Below, piece by piece: positions 48,705 to 60,599 of a stretch of 64,000 nt of DNA; positions within the stretch are counted from its first letter, which is position 1, and each line of letters starts with the position of its first letter. This stretch comes from Rhytidiadelphus loreus (taxonomy: Eukaryota > Streptophyta > Bryopsida > Hypnales > Hylocomiaceae), in contig OX344761.1 of assembly GCA_947034895.1 (NCBI GenBank), positions 36,530,863 to 36,594,862 of the forward strand. The letters run 5' to 3'. The position numbers and the translations under genes are program-made. The notes under the pieces are model-generated. The model had not been told where the DNA came from. It ran no database searches and was given only the letters and a program-made list of their open reading frames with translations.

Positions 48705-50583
48705 CTACAGGTCTTGCGCTTGAAACGCTGTCTTATGACGCTTGAAAAATTCACGGAATCCATATGCACTCATGTCGTAATTGTACTGTGAACACAAAAC
48801 CGTCAGAAAACCACTTGTCATTGACAGCGCATACTGGTTTACATACAACAAATTGACTGCTGTTAAATGTTGGGAAAAGCACGAAATTTACTTTACGTAA
48901 CGATCAATGAGAAAATTGCTAGGTTGTTAAGGTTGATTCACTCAAAATGCCACTAAACTCTATACGAGTTGAAAAAAAATCATCTAGGAAGCTTCAGAAA
49001 AGTAATAATTGTACCAATAGAAGAAAAAAATCATGCGCTACATTTTCGTACAAGAGAAATATTTTTTGAAAGTTATAATAATCGACTACTACCTCGAAAG
49101 TGGACTTCCTATTCTTTTTGGATATAACAGATGAATTGTGTTTGCCTTGAAGTCAAAGTGCATGTCGGGACGTTGAAAAGTTGAGAAGAACTAACCGGAG
49201 TAACATTGACACTGTAACGCGAAATAGAACGGTCCTTTACACCCTCCTGAGTTTGAGACTGCAAAAGAAAAACTCTTCAGAATTGTATTGCCGCCAATGA
49301 ACAAGGGCCACAATAAATATCACGTGTATTCCAACCCAGCGAAATCTCTAAATCAAGAGTCCTCGTTGTAACAGAAAATGTGATAATTGAAGATGAAGAT
49401 TTGTAGCCACGAAGTGCAAGAGACGGTAGCCAAACCGGTTGAGGGCTGTGAAAGATCTCAACAAATGGATAGTCCTTTCGTTGTCTTGCAATACAAAACC
49501 CCGGATACTTCGGGCATTCCACCTGCAAGAGAACAACGAATACTAACCCCTTCAGGACCAAGAATTTGTGGTTTTAAAATGACCAAACTGTCTCATAATA
49601 TTGTGAAAAGTATAACTCAGATGCGGTCAAATTCTATATCACCAGAATAATTCAGGAACATAGCAAGCGTTTGTCGAAAACTAACTAAAATAGGACAAAA
49701 GGAGGGCTCCCCATGACCTACTCAAAAGTGTCTCACAACACAGGGAGCCCAATTTGGCCTTCTTGGTCCAATAGAGGTTTATCCAGACCATTTTCATGAA
49801 AGCGTTGGTGAAAGTGAAATCGTGATTATTCAGTTGTTGCATAAAGAAACAAACACAGAGCAGTTCAAGCCACACTGGGCGACTGTCTCAACTTACTCGA
49901 ACAAACTTGATGTGTGGGTAGCATTCAGCTGCAGCATCCTCAAGAACACGATCAAATCTCCGTGTCCATGGACATCTGCACTCATAAACACGAAAACTCT
50001 TTTCATTGAAAGTAGAGAAAGCAAACAAATCTAATTGCTTATGTAAAGTTGAAACCCTAAACCCTGTCCTGAAGAGATAGAGAAAACATGAAGGAAAGCT
50101 CAAAATTGAAAAGAACTGACTAACAAATTGCCTATTGACGATCGCAAAATAGAATTTTTGGGCCAAAGGAAATGCATGCATCCGATATAACTATCAACAT
50201 AGATAGAGCTAATGAGAGGCAATGGATTGCAAGCGCATAGCAAGTACTTGAGTGTGAAGGCAACAGCTACCGGCTCGCCCTGATGCAGAAGCTCAACAAA
50301 CTGACGCTCCGATTTGAACTCAAGAACGCGAGAAACCTGTTCTTGGCGCGGATACCCAGTGTAGTACCTGCGATTGCAAACAGGAAATCCATAAGTACCT
50401 AGAAGAAGATCATCAACAGACCCAGTACTTACATAACAGATTTCAAACTTGACGCAAAACCCTAATTTACTTCAACTCTAAATCTCTGGCCTGAAACAGA
50501 GCAAAGAGTTCGCCACGAAAATACCTGGAGAACTCTTTCAGATGGTTGAGAAGAGTATCAAATTTGGCAGCAGGTTCATCCAT
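48705..50583 (-). CDS. Thioredoxin-fold superfamily protein, 162 aa
   Basis: Minus-strand exons 50583-50525, 50367-50248, 49975-49897, 49522-49436, 49258-49196, 48785-48705; 489 nt, all GT-AG, stop TAG at 48707-48705. Protein begins MDEPAAKFDTLLNHLKEFSR, then VSRVLEFKSERQFVELLHQG and VAVAFTLK, then RRFDRVLEDAAAECYPHIKF, VECPKYPGFC, DYPFVEIFHSP, and ends YNYDMSAYGFREFFKRHK. This matches a small conserved plant thioredoxin-like family in order and length. The position of the thioredoxin CxxC reads CPWT (61-64): one Cys kept, the second replaced by Thr. C89 and C96 form a separate pair. The cis-Pro is probably Pro105 in DYPFVEIF. No transit peptide or membrane segment is seen. Function in vivo unknown; a redox or scaffold role is inferred only from the fold. 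Its start codon lies 335 bp from that of the divergent aldo/keto reductase gene. Confidence 0.85.
49543..49720 (+). mobile_element. Intronic piggyBac-type MITE (family 4) in the thioredoxin-like gene
   Basis: Starts CTAA-CCCCTTCAGGACCAAGAA within the intron between exons 3 and 4. The following ~170 bp match, in reverse orientation, 52125-52309 in the aldo/keto reductase gene (for example GGTCATTTT, TTCTGGTGATA, CTTTTGTCC). Right end not located. Confidence 0.65.
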
Positions 50584-50918
50584 CTTATGCACGAAAATTC
50601 ACAATCTTTGCTCTATACCTCCGAGGACCATTAATTTTCCGGTCTCGGAAAAACCATCACTGTAGCAATTCCTGCGTAAATCGACGAAGAAAACCTTTGC
50701 AATCACAAGTCCAACCTCCTTCAGCGCTTCCATGAATGAAATGTTTGAAGGAGTCCACTGGCTGGCACTGGTCATAAACCCTAATTCATCCATTGTTGCT
50801 CTCGTCGCCTCATCCAGGGTTTAAGCGTCGCCACGGGCTTTTCCTCAACTAGAGATTAGGAACTCATTAGCACCAGTACGTGAACTGTTCTTGAGCACTA
50901 CTGGTTTCTCTTGAAGCA
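50584..50918. promoter_or_regulatory. Divergent promoter region of the thioredoxin-like and aldo/keto reductase genes
   Basis: 335 bp between two divergent ATGs must contain both 5' leaders and both promoters. A 64-codon open frame on the minus strand (50793-50599), starting MDELGFMTSASQW, ends just before the thioredoxin-like ATG and would be an upstream ORF if that leader is transcribed from beyond 50793. No clear TATA box seen. Confidence 0.6.
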
Positions 50919-53900
50919 ATGGCGATGCCCTTTACAATTTTAGCTTCAGGACTTCAAGTTTCCAAACTCTGTCTTGGTGGGTTGGCGAAATCACTGTGCG
51001 TTTCTTTGGGGTTTGATTGTTGGGGTTCTTAAGAATGCGGGACTTGTTGTAACAGTGATATGAGACGGTCCATTTCAGGAACAATGACGTATGGGGAGCA
51101 GAATACTTTTGCGGATGCCTGCCAGCAGCTCAGCATTGCCCGGGAGGTGGGCGTCAACTTCTTTGATGCAGCAGAAATGTAAGTATGTTGGAGAATCCTG
51201 CAATTTCAGTGGACATGCACTTGTAGTTCTTTGAATTGTGTATGTCGATTACAGAGGTGGAAAGACTGAGGTTTGGAAATGTGCGTAAATTCACATACAT
51301 TTTCGAAAGGCTGCTGTTTACAAGAGACCTAAACTTGATGTATCCCCTGAACGTCTACTTATTTGTACTCAGTTGTGTGACTTATGTAATTAATGTCTTG
51401 TAACCCCTAAAGGATCAAAGATTCAGAGTTTTAAAATGGAAAATTTGATTGATTATATTGTAAAAACTGTAAGTCAAACGATGTCAATATTTTGTATCCC
51501 TAGAATCAGTGAAGAGCATCACATAGTTTGATGAGAAAACAAAGAAAAATCTGATTCGAAAGAATCGTCATATGACCAACTGAAAACTTCTTAATTTTTC
51601 AGGAGACCTAGCTTGGACTTCTTGATCCTTCAGGCTCTAGAATAGCCCTCCTTTTTTCATGTCATTTGTCTCTGCAAGCTCTCCGCAATTGACCATAATT
51701 TCCAGGTATCCAGTTCCTCAGAGGGCAGAAACGCAAGGAAGGACTGAGGAGTATATAGGACGATGGCTCAGGCAGGCCCGAGTGCCACGAGACCGCGTGG
51801 TGGTGGCAACGAAGGTGAGCGACAGTTCGTTTATAATGTGCTGTTTCATTGCGACTTGTATGATTTTAACAGAAATGGAAGGGGATTAAGATTTTTAATT
51901 TTAACAGGCCACTGGACCATCAGGGCAAATGACTTGGATACGCGGAGGGCCCTCGTCTCTTGATGCGCGCAACATTAGAGCAGCCATTGATGGCAGGTAC
52001 GAATGTAAAGGACTACTGGAGAATCCATTTTTTGCTTGTAAATCCTTTTCCAGGCGTCTAGACTCCAGAGAGAACTTGTTAATCTAGATTACAAGTAATC
52101 CCATTCTTTACTTTAATTCGTTATTGGGCCCCATGGTTTTTGAAGAGACTTTCTTTTGTCCAATTTTATCCACTTTTCGATGAACTCTTGCAATGTTCTT
52201 CATTGATTCTGGTGATACAAAATTTGGCCCATCTGAATTGTATTTTTCATGACATGATTAATCAAATTGGTCATTTTGAAACCAGGAATCCTTGGTCCTT
52301 TAGTTATCAATTATAGAAATCTTCCAATCCGAACAGATTCATTCTTTCTACAATCAAGTAAAAAGCTTACTTGTTTTCTTTGTTCTGAATCACAGTTTGA
52401 AGAGGTTGGGTACTGACTACATCGATCTGTACCAGCTACATTGGCCAGACAGGTGACGTGAGATGTTCCTCATTGTGTTGCTTTTATTGCTGACCATCTT
52501 CTCAAAAATCAACTGGATTAACTTTCAAGGGGTGCTTTTTTGGTGCAGGTATGTGCCAATGTTTGGTGATACAGATTATGACTCTGCTTGTAGCTACTCG
52601 GCAGTCTCTATTGAAGAGCAATTGCAGGCTCTTAGTGTTGCTGTCAAAGAAGGCAAGGTTATTTTTTCACCCTTTTTCGGGAATGTTCAGTGCATTTGCA
52701 TCGCTCCTGTAATCTGGTATTATCAACCTCGTACCTTAGTGCACTTCGAGTCTAAATGCCACAGGCTCGAAGTACAGTCAAGAACCACAAACATGAAGAA
52801 TGTATTGTGTTGCAGATTAGGAATGTTGGCGTCAGTAACGAAACGGCGTTTGGGTTGATGGAATTCTGTCGTCTGGCTGAACAAAATAGCTCACTTCCTC
52901 GCATATGCACTATTCAGGTGAAATCTTCTTCATGCTGATTTTTGTAGCTCATCTATCTGAATACCTTCTGGTGCAATTTCGAAATGCTCCCAAAGTTCTT
53001 CTCTTACTCGGCTGAAGACAGGCGCACTTAAGGTAGAGGATACTATTTGCTTCTTTTTAAGCATCTTAACATTAATTTTATAAAAGTGTGATTTTAATAG
53101 AGCTGTGGAGTGATGTTTGGGTGCGAGAGCCAAGGCTGTTGAGGTCAAATTTTTATTGCTACGTATAAATTTCTTAATTTTATAGACCACTATTAGTGAC
53201 AGTAGACAAGCCAATTTCCATTGACAGACCAGTGTTCATTGACATGTAAGCAAGTCATGCTTACACCGCTTGAATAGATGAGTTACTGGAGTTAAAGGCG
53301 TCAGTATAGGGGACGGGATCACGTCCCTAACGGTTCTAGTATCATCTACCTTACCGGGTACAGCCCTGCTGTGGATATTGTAACAGAATGCATACAATCT
53401 ATTGTGTCGTACCTTCGACATGACCCTTGCTGAATGCTGCCATTATCAGAGGTCTTTTCCTGCACGTCACTGTTTGATCTGTTGTTGGCTATCCTACTTC
53501 CCCTGCCAGGTTGTTGTATCTGATGGATTCTCTATGTTAGTAAATATGATTATACTATCGATTTCAGGGAATGCGAGAAACCTGTCATGTCTTAAATAGT
53601 GGTGTCCGGATTGTGGATCCAGGGTAGGTTTACTTGCGTATAGTCCACTCGCAATGGGGCTGCTTACAGGAAAATACTTATCTAGTAACGGTGAATCCTC
53701 TCTGTATCGACTCAATAAATACCGAGGTATTTTTCCTGAATGATCTGCTTTTTCAGGATATGTTCATGTAGGATAGGATTCAAAGAGGTTCACATACTTC
53801 GTGATTACTCAAGCAGGCATATATGAACCTCTTTATTGATTTCATTTTTCATCTGTGCGAGCATGTCTCTGAAATAAAGCTCACTTTGTTTAATGAGAAG

Positions 53901-54854
53901 TCTTGTTATGCCGCTGTGTATCCTTTAGTTTTAACTTTGTCGTGCAAGTGCGAGCTATCAACGTAGGTGGTTTAATTCCTTCTCGTGTTCATTAAGACTT
54001 CCATGGAAAACTACCTCTGAAATGATTAAAAGTATTGTCTTTCTCTTTTATTTTCTCTTAATTAGATTAAAAGTGATTGCCTTGTCAATTTGTTTGCCAG
54101 GACGCTATGCAGAAGCTGAGTGCCGGTATAGCATGGCAAAGCCAAATGTCCTGCCTGCCATCCGGGTGAGATTTTGATATGCTACTTTCGTTTTCCTTTT
54201 TTTAGGAGTGGCACTTGGTCCATTTTAGATGTTCTCTCTCAATCAGTTCATTGCAACCTCAAATGAATAGTCTTAATTTAGGTTTTTTTAGGTTTTTTTA
54301 TCTGTTTGATTTGGAGTGGAAAGCATCGCTGGTGGGGACCCCTTTGGATCCTTAAATGCTTATCTCCACTTCGTTGGTACTGTTCAGGTTTTGTAGGACA
54401 TGTCCGAGTTTTCCCATAAGATAGTCATTTTCTAATATTACTGCTTGTTTATTTTTCTCAGGCCTATGTGGAGATTGCACAACGTCACAATTTGAGCCCT
54501 GTTGCATTAGCTATTGGTAAGCTTAGTCTAGTAGCTTAGTTTTAGCATGAGCTGCTTCTCCGAACTATCGTATTCTATGTGATGTTTAGGGCTTTACCAA
54601 ATCAGTTGCGGTTGCTTCAGGGTTCTGAAGGGTTTCAGTAGATGAGTGAATTGTTCATCTGAAAATATCGTTTTCACTACTGTTGGGATGCAGGTTTTGT
54701 GCTGAAGCGTCCACTGGTGATAAGCGTAGTGATTGGTGCCACATCATTATGGCAGTTGCGCGAAGTCCTTGATGCAGCCCATGTGGATCTGAGTGAAGAG
54801 GTTTTGTCAGAAATAGATGCTGTTCATGAAAGATACCCAAATCCAACACCCTGA
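50919..54854 (+). CDS. Aldo/keto reductase, Tas-like NADP-dependent oxidoreductase, 357 aa
   Basis: Twelve exons: 50919-50976, 51079-51178, 51706-51814, 51908-51996, 52396-52452, 52549-52657, 52816-52917, 53387-53451, 53623-53726, 54101-54165, 54462-54516, 54694-54854. All introns are GT-AG and the 1074 nt stay in frame to TGA. The protein follows the AKR barrel: N-terminal GLQVSKLCLGTMTYG, tetrad residues Asp49 and Tyr54 (NFFDAAEMY), Lys89 (VVVATK) and His134 (YQLHWPDRY), then KIRNVGVSNETAFGLMEF, LLAYSPLAMGLLTGKYL, and the cofactor region VISVVIGATSLWQLREVL. The HWPDRYVPMFGD and NETAFG signatures and 357-aa length match the bacterial Tas/plant Tas-like branch rather than the potassium-channel beta branch. 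It likely reduces small carbonyls with NADPH; substrate unknown. No transit peptide is visible, so cytosolic is the simplest guess. Introns 2 and 4 carry MITEs. Confidence 0.9.
51400..51640 (+). mobile_element. Intronic piggyBac-type MITE (family 4), AKR intron 2
   Basis: Starts GTAA-CCCCTAAAGGATCAAAG and ends near TTGATCCTTCAGG. Aligns with the element at 49543 (shared TTTTAAAATG, ATATTGT). TTAA ends eroded. Confidence 0.55.
52125..52309 (-). mobile_element. Intronic piggyBac-type MITE (family 4), AKR intron 4, reversed
   Basis: Ends CTTGGTCCTTTAG near 52301 and matches the reverse complement of 49543-49720 over about 180 bp. Far end not located. Confidence 0.65.
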
Positions 54855-54933
54855 TCTAGTGTTGAGTGCTTGCAGCTAGTCTTTAGTATAAAGTAGTTTA
54901 CATTTGCATACCATTATTTGTTGAAGTAAACGA

Positions 54934-55063
54934 ATCGTAAGGCTCAACTGAAATGGTTTGATACAATTCCTTCTATCGCTGGTTTTTAGAGCTGAACTAT
55001 CGTAAGGCTCAACTGAAATGGTTTGATACAATTCCTTTTATCGCTAGTTTTTAGAGCTGAACT
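54934..55063. repeat. 65-bp tandem duplication downstream of the AKR gene
   Basis: Units starting ATCGTAAGGCTCAACTG at 54934 and 54999, differing at about two positions. Probably within the 3' untranslated region or just beyond. Confidence 0.9.
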
Positions 55064-57267
55064 ATGACAGACATTGCCTTCGCCTAAATTTTTGATTGGC
55101 TACTGACTGACTTGGAAAGTGGGGAATTAGGCTGGAATAGGGAGCACGTAATAAATTCATTTTGTAATTAGATTAACCAACGCTGTCGTGGTAATAGAAT
55201 TTTGTAAAACTATATGCTGTTCTCGCATACCTACGCAGAACTGAAGGTATCGTACACTGCCTCTGTGTTCACGGCAGCTGGGGCCTACTACTGCGAAGGA
55301 TTCCTATTCAAGGTATTTTCTTGAAAGCAATGGCAGATTTGAGCGAATCAATTTGTGCCATGTCACTTGAGTATAACCTGTACGTCATGACTCCTTTGGT
55401 GGCACAACTCATTGTATATGGACTGTATCCCAACTGTATATCATCCAATGCTGTTACATTTCAGTGAGATTACACTTATTATTTATATGCTCTACACCCG
55501 GAGAGAGAAAAAATGTTTTGAGCATTTGAGAGAATCTCCGACAAGTATTCTCTTTCAGAATATATTTAAAATTATATGGTACTGGAATTGTCTGTAAAGA
55601 GATTTCTTTGCAGACAATTCAAGTACCATATAAATTTCAAGTACCCCCAATGGCCTATGCATAACGCTATCCCTTGGTGAGAATACATTCGAATTTCTCC
55701 ACATGACTCAGAAAATTGCTATCACTACCCTTGTATGCAGGATGATGTTGCATGAATATTGTTTGACATTGGCAGCTGCTTTTCAGAAACTTCAAGTGAC
55801 TCACAAATGCCAGAAGGGTGGGTGAGCAGATGATTGTAGAACCTGAATTATATCCTGGCATCTATGGGATCCTGGAATAACCCTCAAGAATTTGTGGTGA
55901 TCAGTTGGTTGCAGTTTAGATTCCACTTGGAGACGCAAGTTTTGTCTACTTGTGCTCCTGGCTTTTAAGTCACTGTGGCACCTTTTGTGTTCCCACAGAG
56001 GAGCACCCTTTTGCCTAGAACAGCGAGCCGAGGGCTGATGTGGAACAGTAGCCTAGCTATGCTCTGCTGCTGAAGTATGGCTGGTTGACCTGGTCTGTGT
56101 CCACTCTGACGCCACCTTGATTGGTGTCAGCTTAGTCGGTTTCGCAGCAGACTGAAAAGTGTCGTAACAGAACAGATTAGAAGGTTGTGGTGATTTGTGG
56201 GATATGCATGAGACTGCAAACACCAGGTTGTCTTTGATGCTTGCTTTCCGTAGCCAGCCACTGGGGGCTGACGTAGTACTAGAAAAGCAGAGAGGATTAA
56301 AAAATGGAAGAAAAATCTAAGCGAAATCAAGTCCTCAATATCTCAGGTAAGTACTCCGCCTCTGGAACTTCTTTAGCTCTAAGTGACTGGTCAGTCATGG
56401 TGTAATGCTGTAATGCATCAAGTTACTTGAGAGTCAGTTGGCATGCACCTGGGAACTCGTGGTTGGTACCACTTTGTACTTGTGACAACAGTTAAGAGGA
56501 TGGACTCTATTGCAGACACTCATTTCGCGGAGGTGGTTGAAACTGGGAATAGGACGAGGTGCACCAGTGTCCGGCGCACAGCTTTAAGACCCACTTACAA
56601 GGTGATTCAACCTCACCCATTCTTGTGCACATCTGAACCTGCTTTCCTCAAATAGCTGTATCCAGTAGTAAGTCTCTAATCAGCAGCAGTTTCCAGCATT
56701 GTCCTGCTGCATAATCACCTGCTGTGATTCCAGGCTTGTGTGTCGTACCCGCTGGCTAGTGGTGGATACCTTTCGCATGTGATCAGGAAGTCCCATTATG
56801 AGCAAGCATTTAATATCTGAAATCATGTTGCATGTAACTGGCAGGTGCCTCAGGAAGACTTGGATTAACCTTGACCACCCGCAGTAATTTTGAATTACCT
56901 CAGGGAACAGTCACAGCATGTGTTTTCTGGAGCCAGATCAGGGACTATATTTTGCTTCTATGAAATGATGCGTTGCTGGGTTCTAGCTCACGCATGGTAC
57001 TCAAATGTGGACCAAAACTTGTCTTATTAAATCTGGAATCCTTTCTACAATGAGAGACTCACTGATATACTTACCTTTTGAATGTATTTAGTGCTTTGTT
57101 GTACAGTATACGGTCTTTACGGAATCGTCACCATGCCAGCACTGCGGTGGAATCTGCAATAGCCAACGATCGGTCCTTTGGACACCCATGTACCAGAAAG
57201 ATGCTGGCACCTTGGTGCTCACACGCGGTTAACTCCAGTTCCTCTGTGATATATGCGTCATGCTTTG

Positions 57268-57269
<2 letters not shown>
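55064..57269. other. Balanced-composition intergenic DNA
   Basis: No protein domain, tRNA or transposon ends recognised. Short frames (for example 56443-56655) look incidental. Contains the hairpin at 55567-55637. Confidence 0.35.
55567..55637. ncRNA. Short near-perfect foldback, possible small-RNA hairpin
   Basis: Left arm AAATTATATGGTACTGG then AATTGTCTGTAAAG; right arm reversed AAATTTATATGGTACTTG then AATTGTCTGCAAAG. About 31 bp stem with two mismatches and one bulge, loop of about 6 nt. Shape suits a miRNA-like precursor or a tiny MITE; no promoter or known mature sequence recognised. Confidence 0.4.
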
Positions 57270-57365
<96 letters not shown>

Positions 57366-57371
57366 TATATT
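57270..57371. repeat. AT dinucleotide microsatellite
   Basis: About 42 AT repeats, then ACACAC and five more AT units. The Ile-Tyr frame across it is not a gene. Confidence 0.97.
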
Positions 57372-59101
57372 AGCTTCTGACTGTGCCTAATAATTTGTGG
57401 CAAGCTGTTGTCGGTGGCCATGGCAGCCCTTTTTTCCTCGTTATTCTATTGCATCGTACAGACGGCCGTAAGTGGCACGCAGACCGAGATGTGCACACCA
57501 AAATTTAGTCAGTAACGTAGTACTCTTGCTTGGCCCATTAGTCGATATTGGTCTCGAAGTTGGTGTTCTCGTCATTTGATGCCTCCAAACTCCAGAGTCA
57601 GTGATCGATGCAGTGCCTGCCTGCAGGTGCCGAAAGACATTCTATGTTGCAACCGCCGGTTCTCCTGGTTCCAAACCATAGCAACTGCAACCGGTTGTAG
57701 CAGGAAAGAAGCTTTAATCTAATAAAAATACCTTACGTAAGTCATCCAGAACTCTTGGAATTTCGTATAGTATATTCCTACATGGAATGAAAAATACGGT
57801 GAATGGACTTGGCTGGCAGCAGCGAAGCTGTCTGAAATGTCCGTTTCATGTGCGCCGAAATAAAAACAAAACACTGTATCCAGCAGTCTGTCATATCTTT
57901 CTTTCACGCTTTCCGAAATCCAAAGCTCAGAGGGCAGAACCACCCCGAAGTCCCGCTACTGCGGCCTCATCAATGCGGGGAGCTGCCGTAAGTTCTCACT
58001 GTCTGCACACACAGCCAGTAGGTAGGGCCGGGGTGCTCCCGTGGTAAATGAGTTAATTAAGCTCGGTCAAATATCGCAGACTGATCCGTCGTTTAGATAG
58101 TTCACTTGGGGGACAGTAACTCAATTCATCATCGTTCTCACAAATTCAGTTGTCATACTGTATACCTCACCCGCCTTTGCTGGCTGCCCGGGCTTGGCTT
58201 GGCTCTGCTTTGATTCCTATCTTCCTCTTCTGGGCCTCCGTCTAGCTGGGAGGCTGAAGCGGGCATGATGTTTCCCACCACCACCACCACTGCGCAGTGT
58301 GTCCATTCTGACATTGATTACGTGACTATACTATATCCTCGATCGAGGTTAATTATTTTTTCTTTTTCTCGTTTCTCGTTTCTGCATGGGCCGGAGCAAT
58401 TGAAAAAGAGGAAGCCAGATTTGCATGTGGGTTGGTTTGGTTTCGCAGTCTTGCAGCAGTTTGTTCCAACTGAAGACTCTAATTGAGCTTCCCTACAGTA
58501 GCTATTAAGTGAAGCTTATTAGTTTCACAGGCCTGTCCTGCGCGCGGTGAAGAACTGAACTTACTCCTAGCCTGGCTGGAGGAGGTAAAACTTTCACTTT
58601 AAGTGCGGCCCTTCCAGCACAGTGAGAATAATCGACCAGAATGTTGGTTCCAGAACTTGACAGAAGCCATTCGATCGGTAAGTACCTGAAGCGTTGATCC
58701 TCGCCTCTGCCAGGGATCGATTCTTACCTGCCACTCGCAATCATGCAGAATTTTGACTGACCCTGCAATTCGCCGGGGGGGGGAGGAATTTGTTTGAATA
58801 ATTTATGTGTGGGAAGCTTAAACTTTAAAGCAGCCTGTGAACGGCCTCAGCATTTTGCAGTTACGCATGTGTGGAGGTCACGGATCAAAATGATTTTAGA
58901 TTAGTAATGAGGGGTTTTCAAACCTCGTACCGGTAATATCTCAGCACCGGGTGGAGGATTTTGCACTAGATTATGCTCGAGAGCTGGGAGGCTAAAGAGT
59001 ATTTTCGAAAATAATGAACAGTTCTTGTATAGGTGTACTCAATCAACCCAAATTTCATGACTATATTTTACCAGATATCACTCAAAAACTGCTTTTATTT
59101 C
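57372..59101. other. Balanced-composition intergenic DNA
   Basis: No recognisable gene. A nine-G run lies near 58776-58784. Short frames at 57787-58047 and 58265-58486 have no recognisable domain. Confidence 0.35.
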
Positions 59102-59388
59102 TCAACCCCTAAAACCCCTTTGCATTTGGAGCCCATAAAATGCAGAAAATTGTGACTTTTGTGTTAAGATTTTTCAATGAGAATAAAATACAAACAACGA
59201 TAATTGTAACTGCAAGATCTTGATCTCACCTTCATGTAGGTCATACACAATGCTTCAAACTCAAATCCCTTACCATTTGAGAGATCTACTAGCTCAATGA
59301 AGAAAGTACTATTTTTTTCACTAAGTACTTCAAAAATTCAATGAAGACTAAAGGATGTCGACTCCAACTTGCATCTTTTAGGGATTAA
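59102..59388 (+). mobile_element. 287-bp piggyBac-type MITE M (family 5)
   Basis: TCAA-CCCCTAAAACCCCTTTGCA ... TTGCATCTTTTAGGGA-TTAA (59385-59388). Termini share CCCCTAAAA with TTTTAGGG and TTTGCAT/TTGCAT; left TTAA has one change. Confidence 0.65.
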
Positions 59389-59509
59389 TGTAAAGAAAAA
59401 AAATGATTTTTGTTTTTGGATAATCCAATAATAACAAAATTTGACCAAACAAATTGTGGGGCATTAACGTTTGACGTGAATGGATTTTATGGAGTCAGAC
59501 AAGGTCTTC

Positions 59510-59720
59510 TTAACTCCTAGAGGATCAAAATTCCCTAGGGGACAGAAATGGAAATTGGGTAGGCTTGTACTATCAAGATTTTTGTCTAAATTTTTGGCAA
59601 TTTTTTATAAGAGAGTTTTGTGAGGGCTACATGGGAATCGGAATTTCACACCAATCTTAGACAATTTTATACATAAGGGACAACTTTCACACCCCGTTTT
59701 CATTCAATTATGTTTGAGAT
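59510..59720 (-). mobile_element. piggyBac-type element N (family 1), partial, reversed
   Basis: TTAA-CTCCTAGAGGATCAAAATT followed by CCCTAGGGGACAGAAATGG matches the reversed right end of elements B and E, then diverges. Far end not found. Confidence 0.5.
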
Positions 59721-60599
59721 TCACTTTCATCTCACCTTCTCACCTCTTCATGCAAGAAAGTAGAAACAAGAAGAAATTTCAAACTTAGAATACAATTTCT
59801 TTCTACTAAAGATCCTACAATGAGAAGCTTGGAATCACAAAGGAAGATTTTGTTTACATTGATAAGAAACAAAGGAGCTACAACAAAGGAAAGATCTACT
59901 TTGAAGAACAAAGAGATGAGTGTCTTCTCTTTTCATAATTTCTTCCGACTCAATGCTTGCTTTTTTTATTTCTCATGAAGTATCTCTAATGTCTTGCAAG
60001 TTGTCTGGGATCGTCTACATGTGAGGAAAAGCTACAAGTTGCTAGCAAAATTTGACCTCTCAAAAATGCATATGGCCTTTCCATATGATAGTGGACATCA
60101 TATAGTCTTACAAGTCTACCTTGAGCAATTGAAAAAGTGGACTATCCAACCCCCTTGTATGTGCCTCTTATACCACAACCATTATAAGATAATTTCAAGC
60201 CTCAAGATGTAGTAGAAATTGGCAAGTATGACCACAATTATTTTGACATTCAAGAACAATAAATAGAAAAGAAAGAGTTGTCTTGTGAAGGGTCTATGCT
60301 AACAACAAATCCCGAACTCTAGACAAGTTGTGGTGACCGTTGGAATTGAGACACAATTCTCAAGTCTTCAATTCAAGAAACATGGTCATCCATTGCAAGA
60401 AAGGTCAAAAAGTGTAGAATCAAGTCCAATGGAGAGCAATTGAGAGAGTCAAGTCAACATTAGAGGAGGAGGGAAGCGAGGAAGCAACTGTTTGGCAACA
60501 GGTTGTTTAAGTTGGGGGAAAGTTTCCTCGTCAAAAGTTGGTGAGAGACCATCAAGAATGTTGTTGTGATGTGGGATATTTATTAGTTGAAACTAACAT
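59721..60599. other. Intergenic DNA, nothing recognised
   Basis: A 72-codon frame at 59994-60212 has no recognisable domain. Confidence 0.35.

Noticed and set aside
56866..56890. TTAACCTTGACCACCCGCAG resembling a family-3 piggyBac-type end
   Set aside because: Only a weak terminal match with no partner end.
57078..57380. 100-codon plus-strand open frame
   Set aside because: Its C-terminal half is Tyr-Ile translated from the AT microsatellite; no domain in the rest.
59994..60212. 72-codon plus-strand frame considered as a retrotransposon integrase tail
   Set aside because: No convincing motif and no neighbouring pol sequence.
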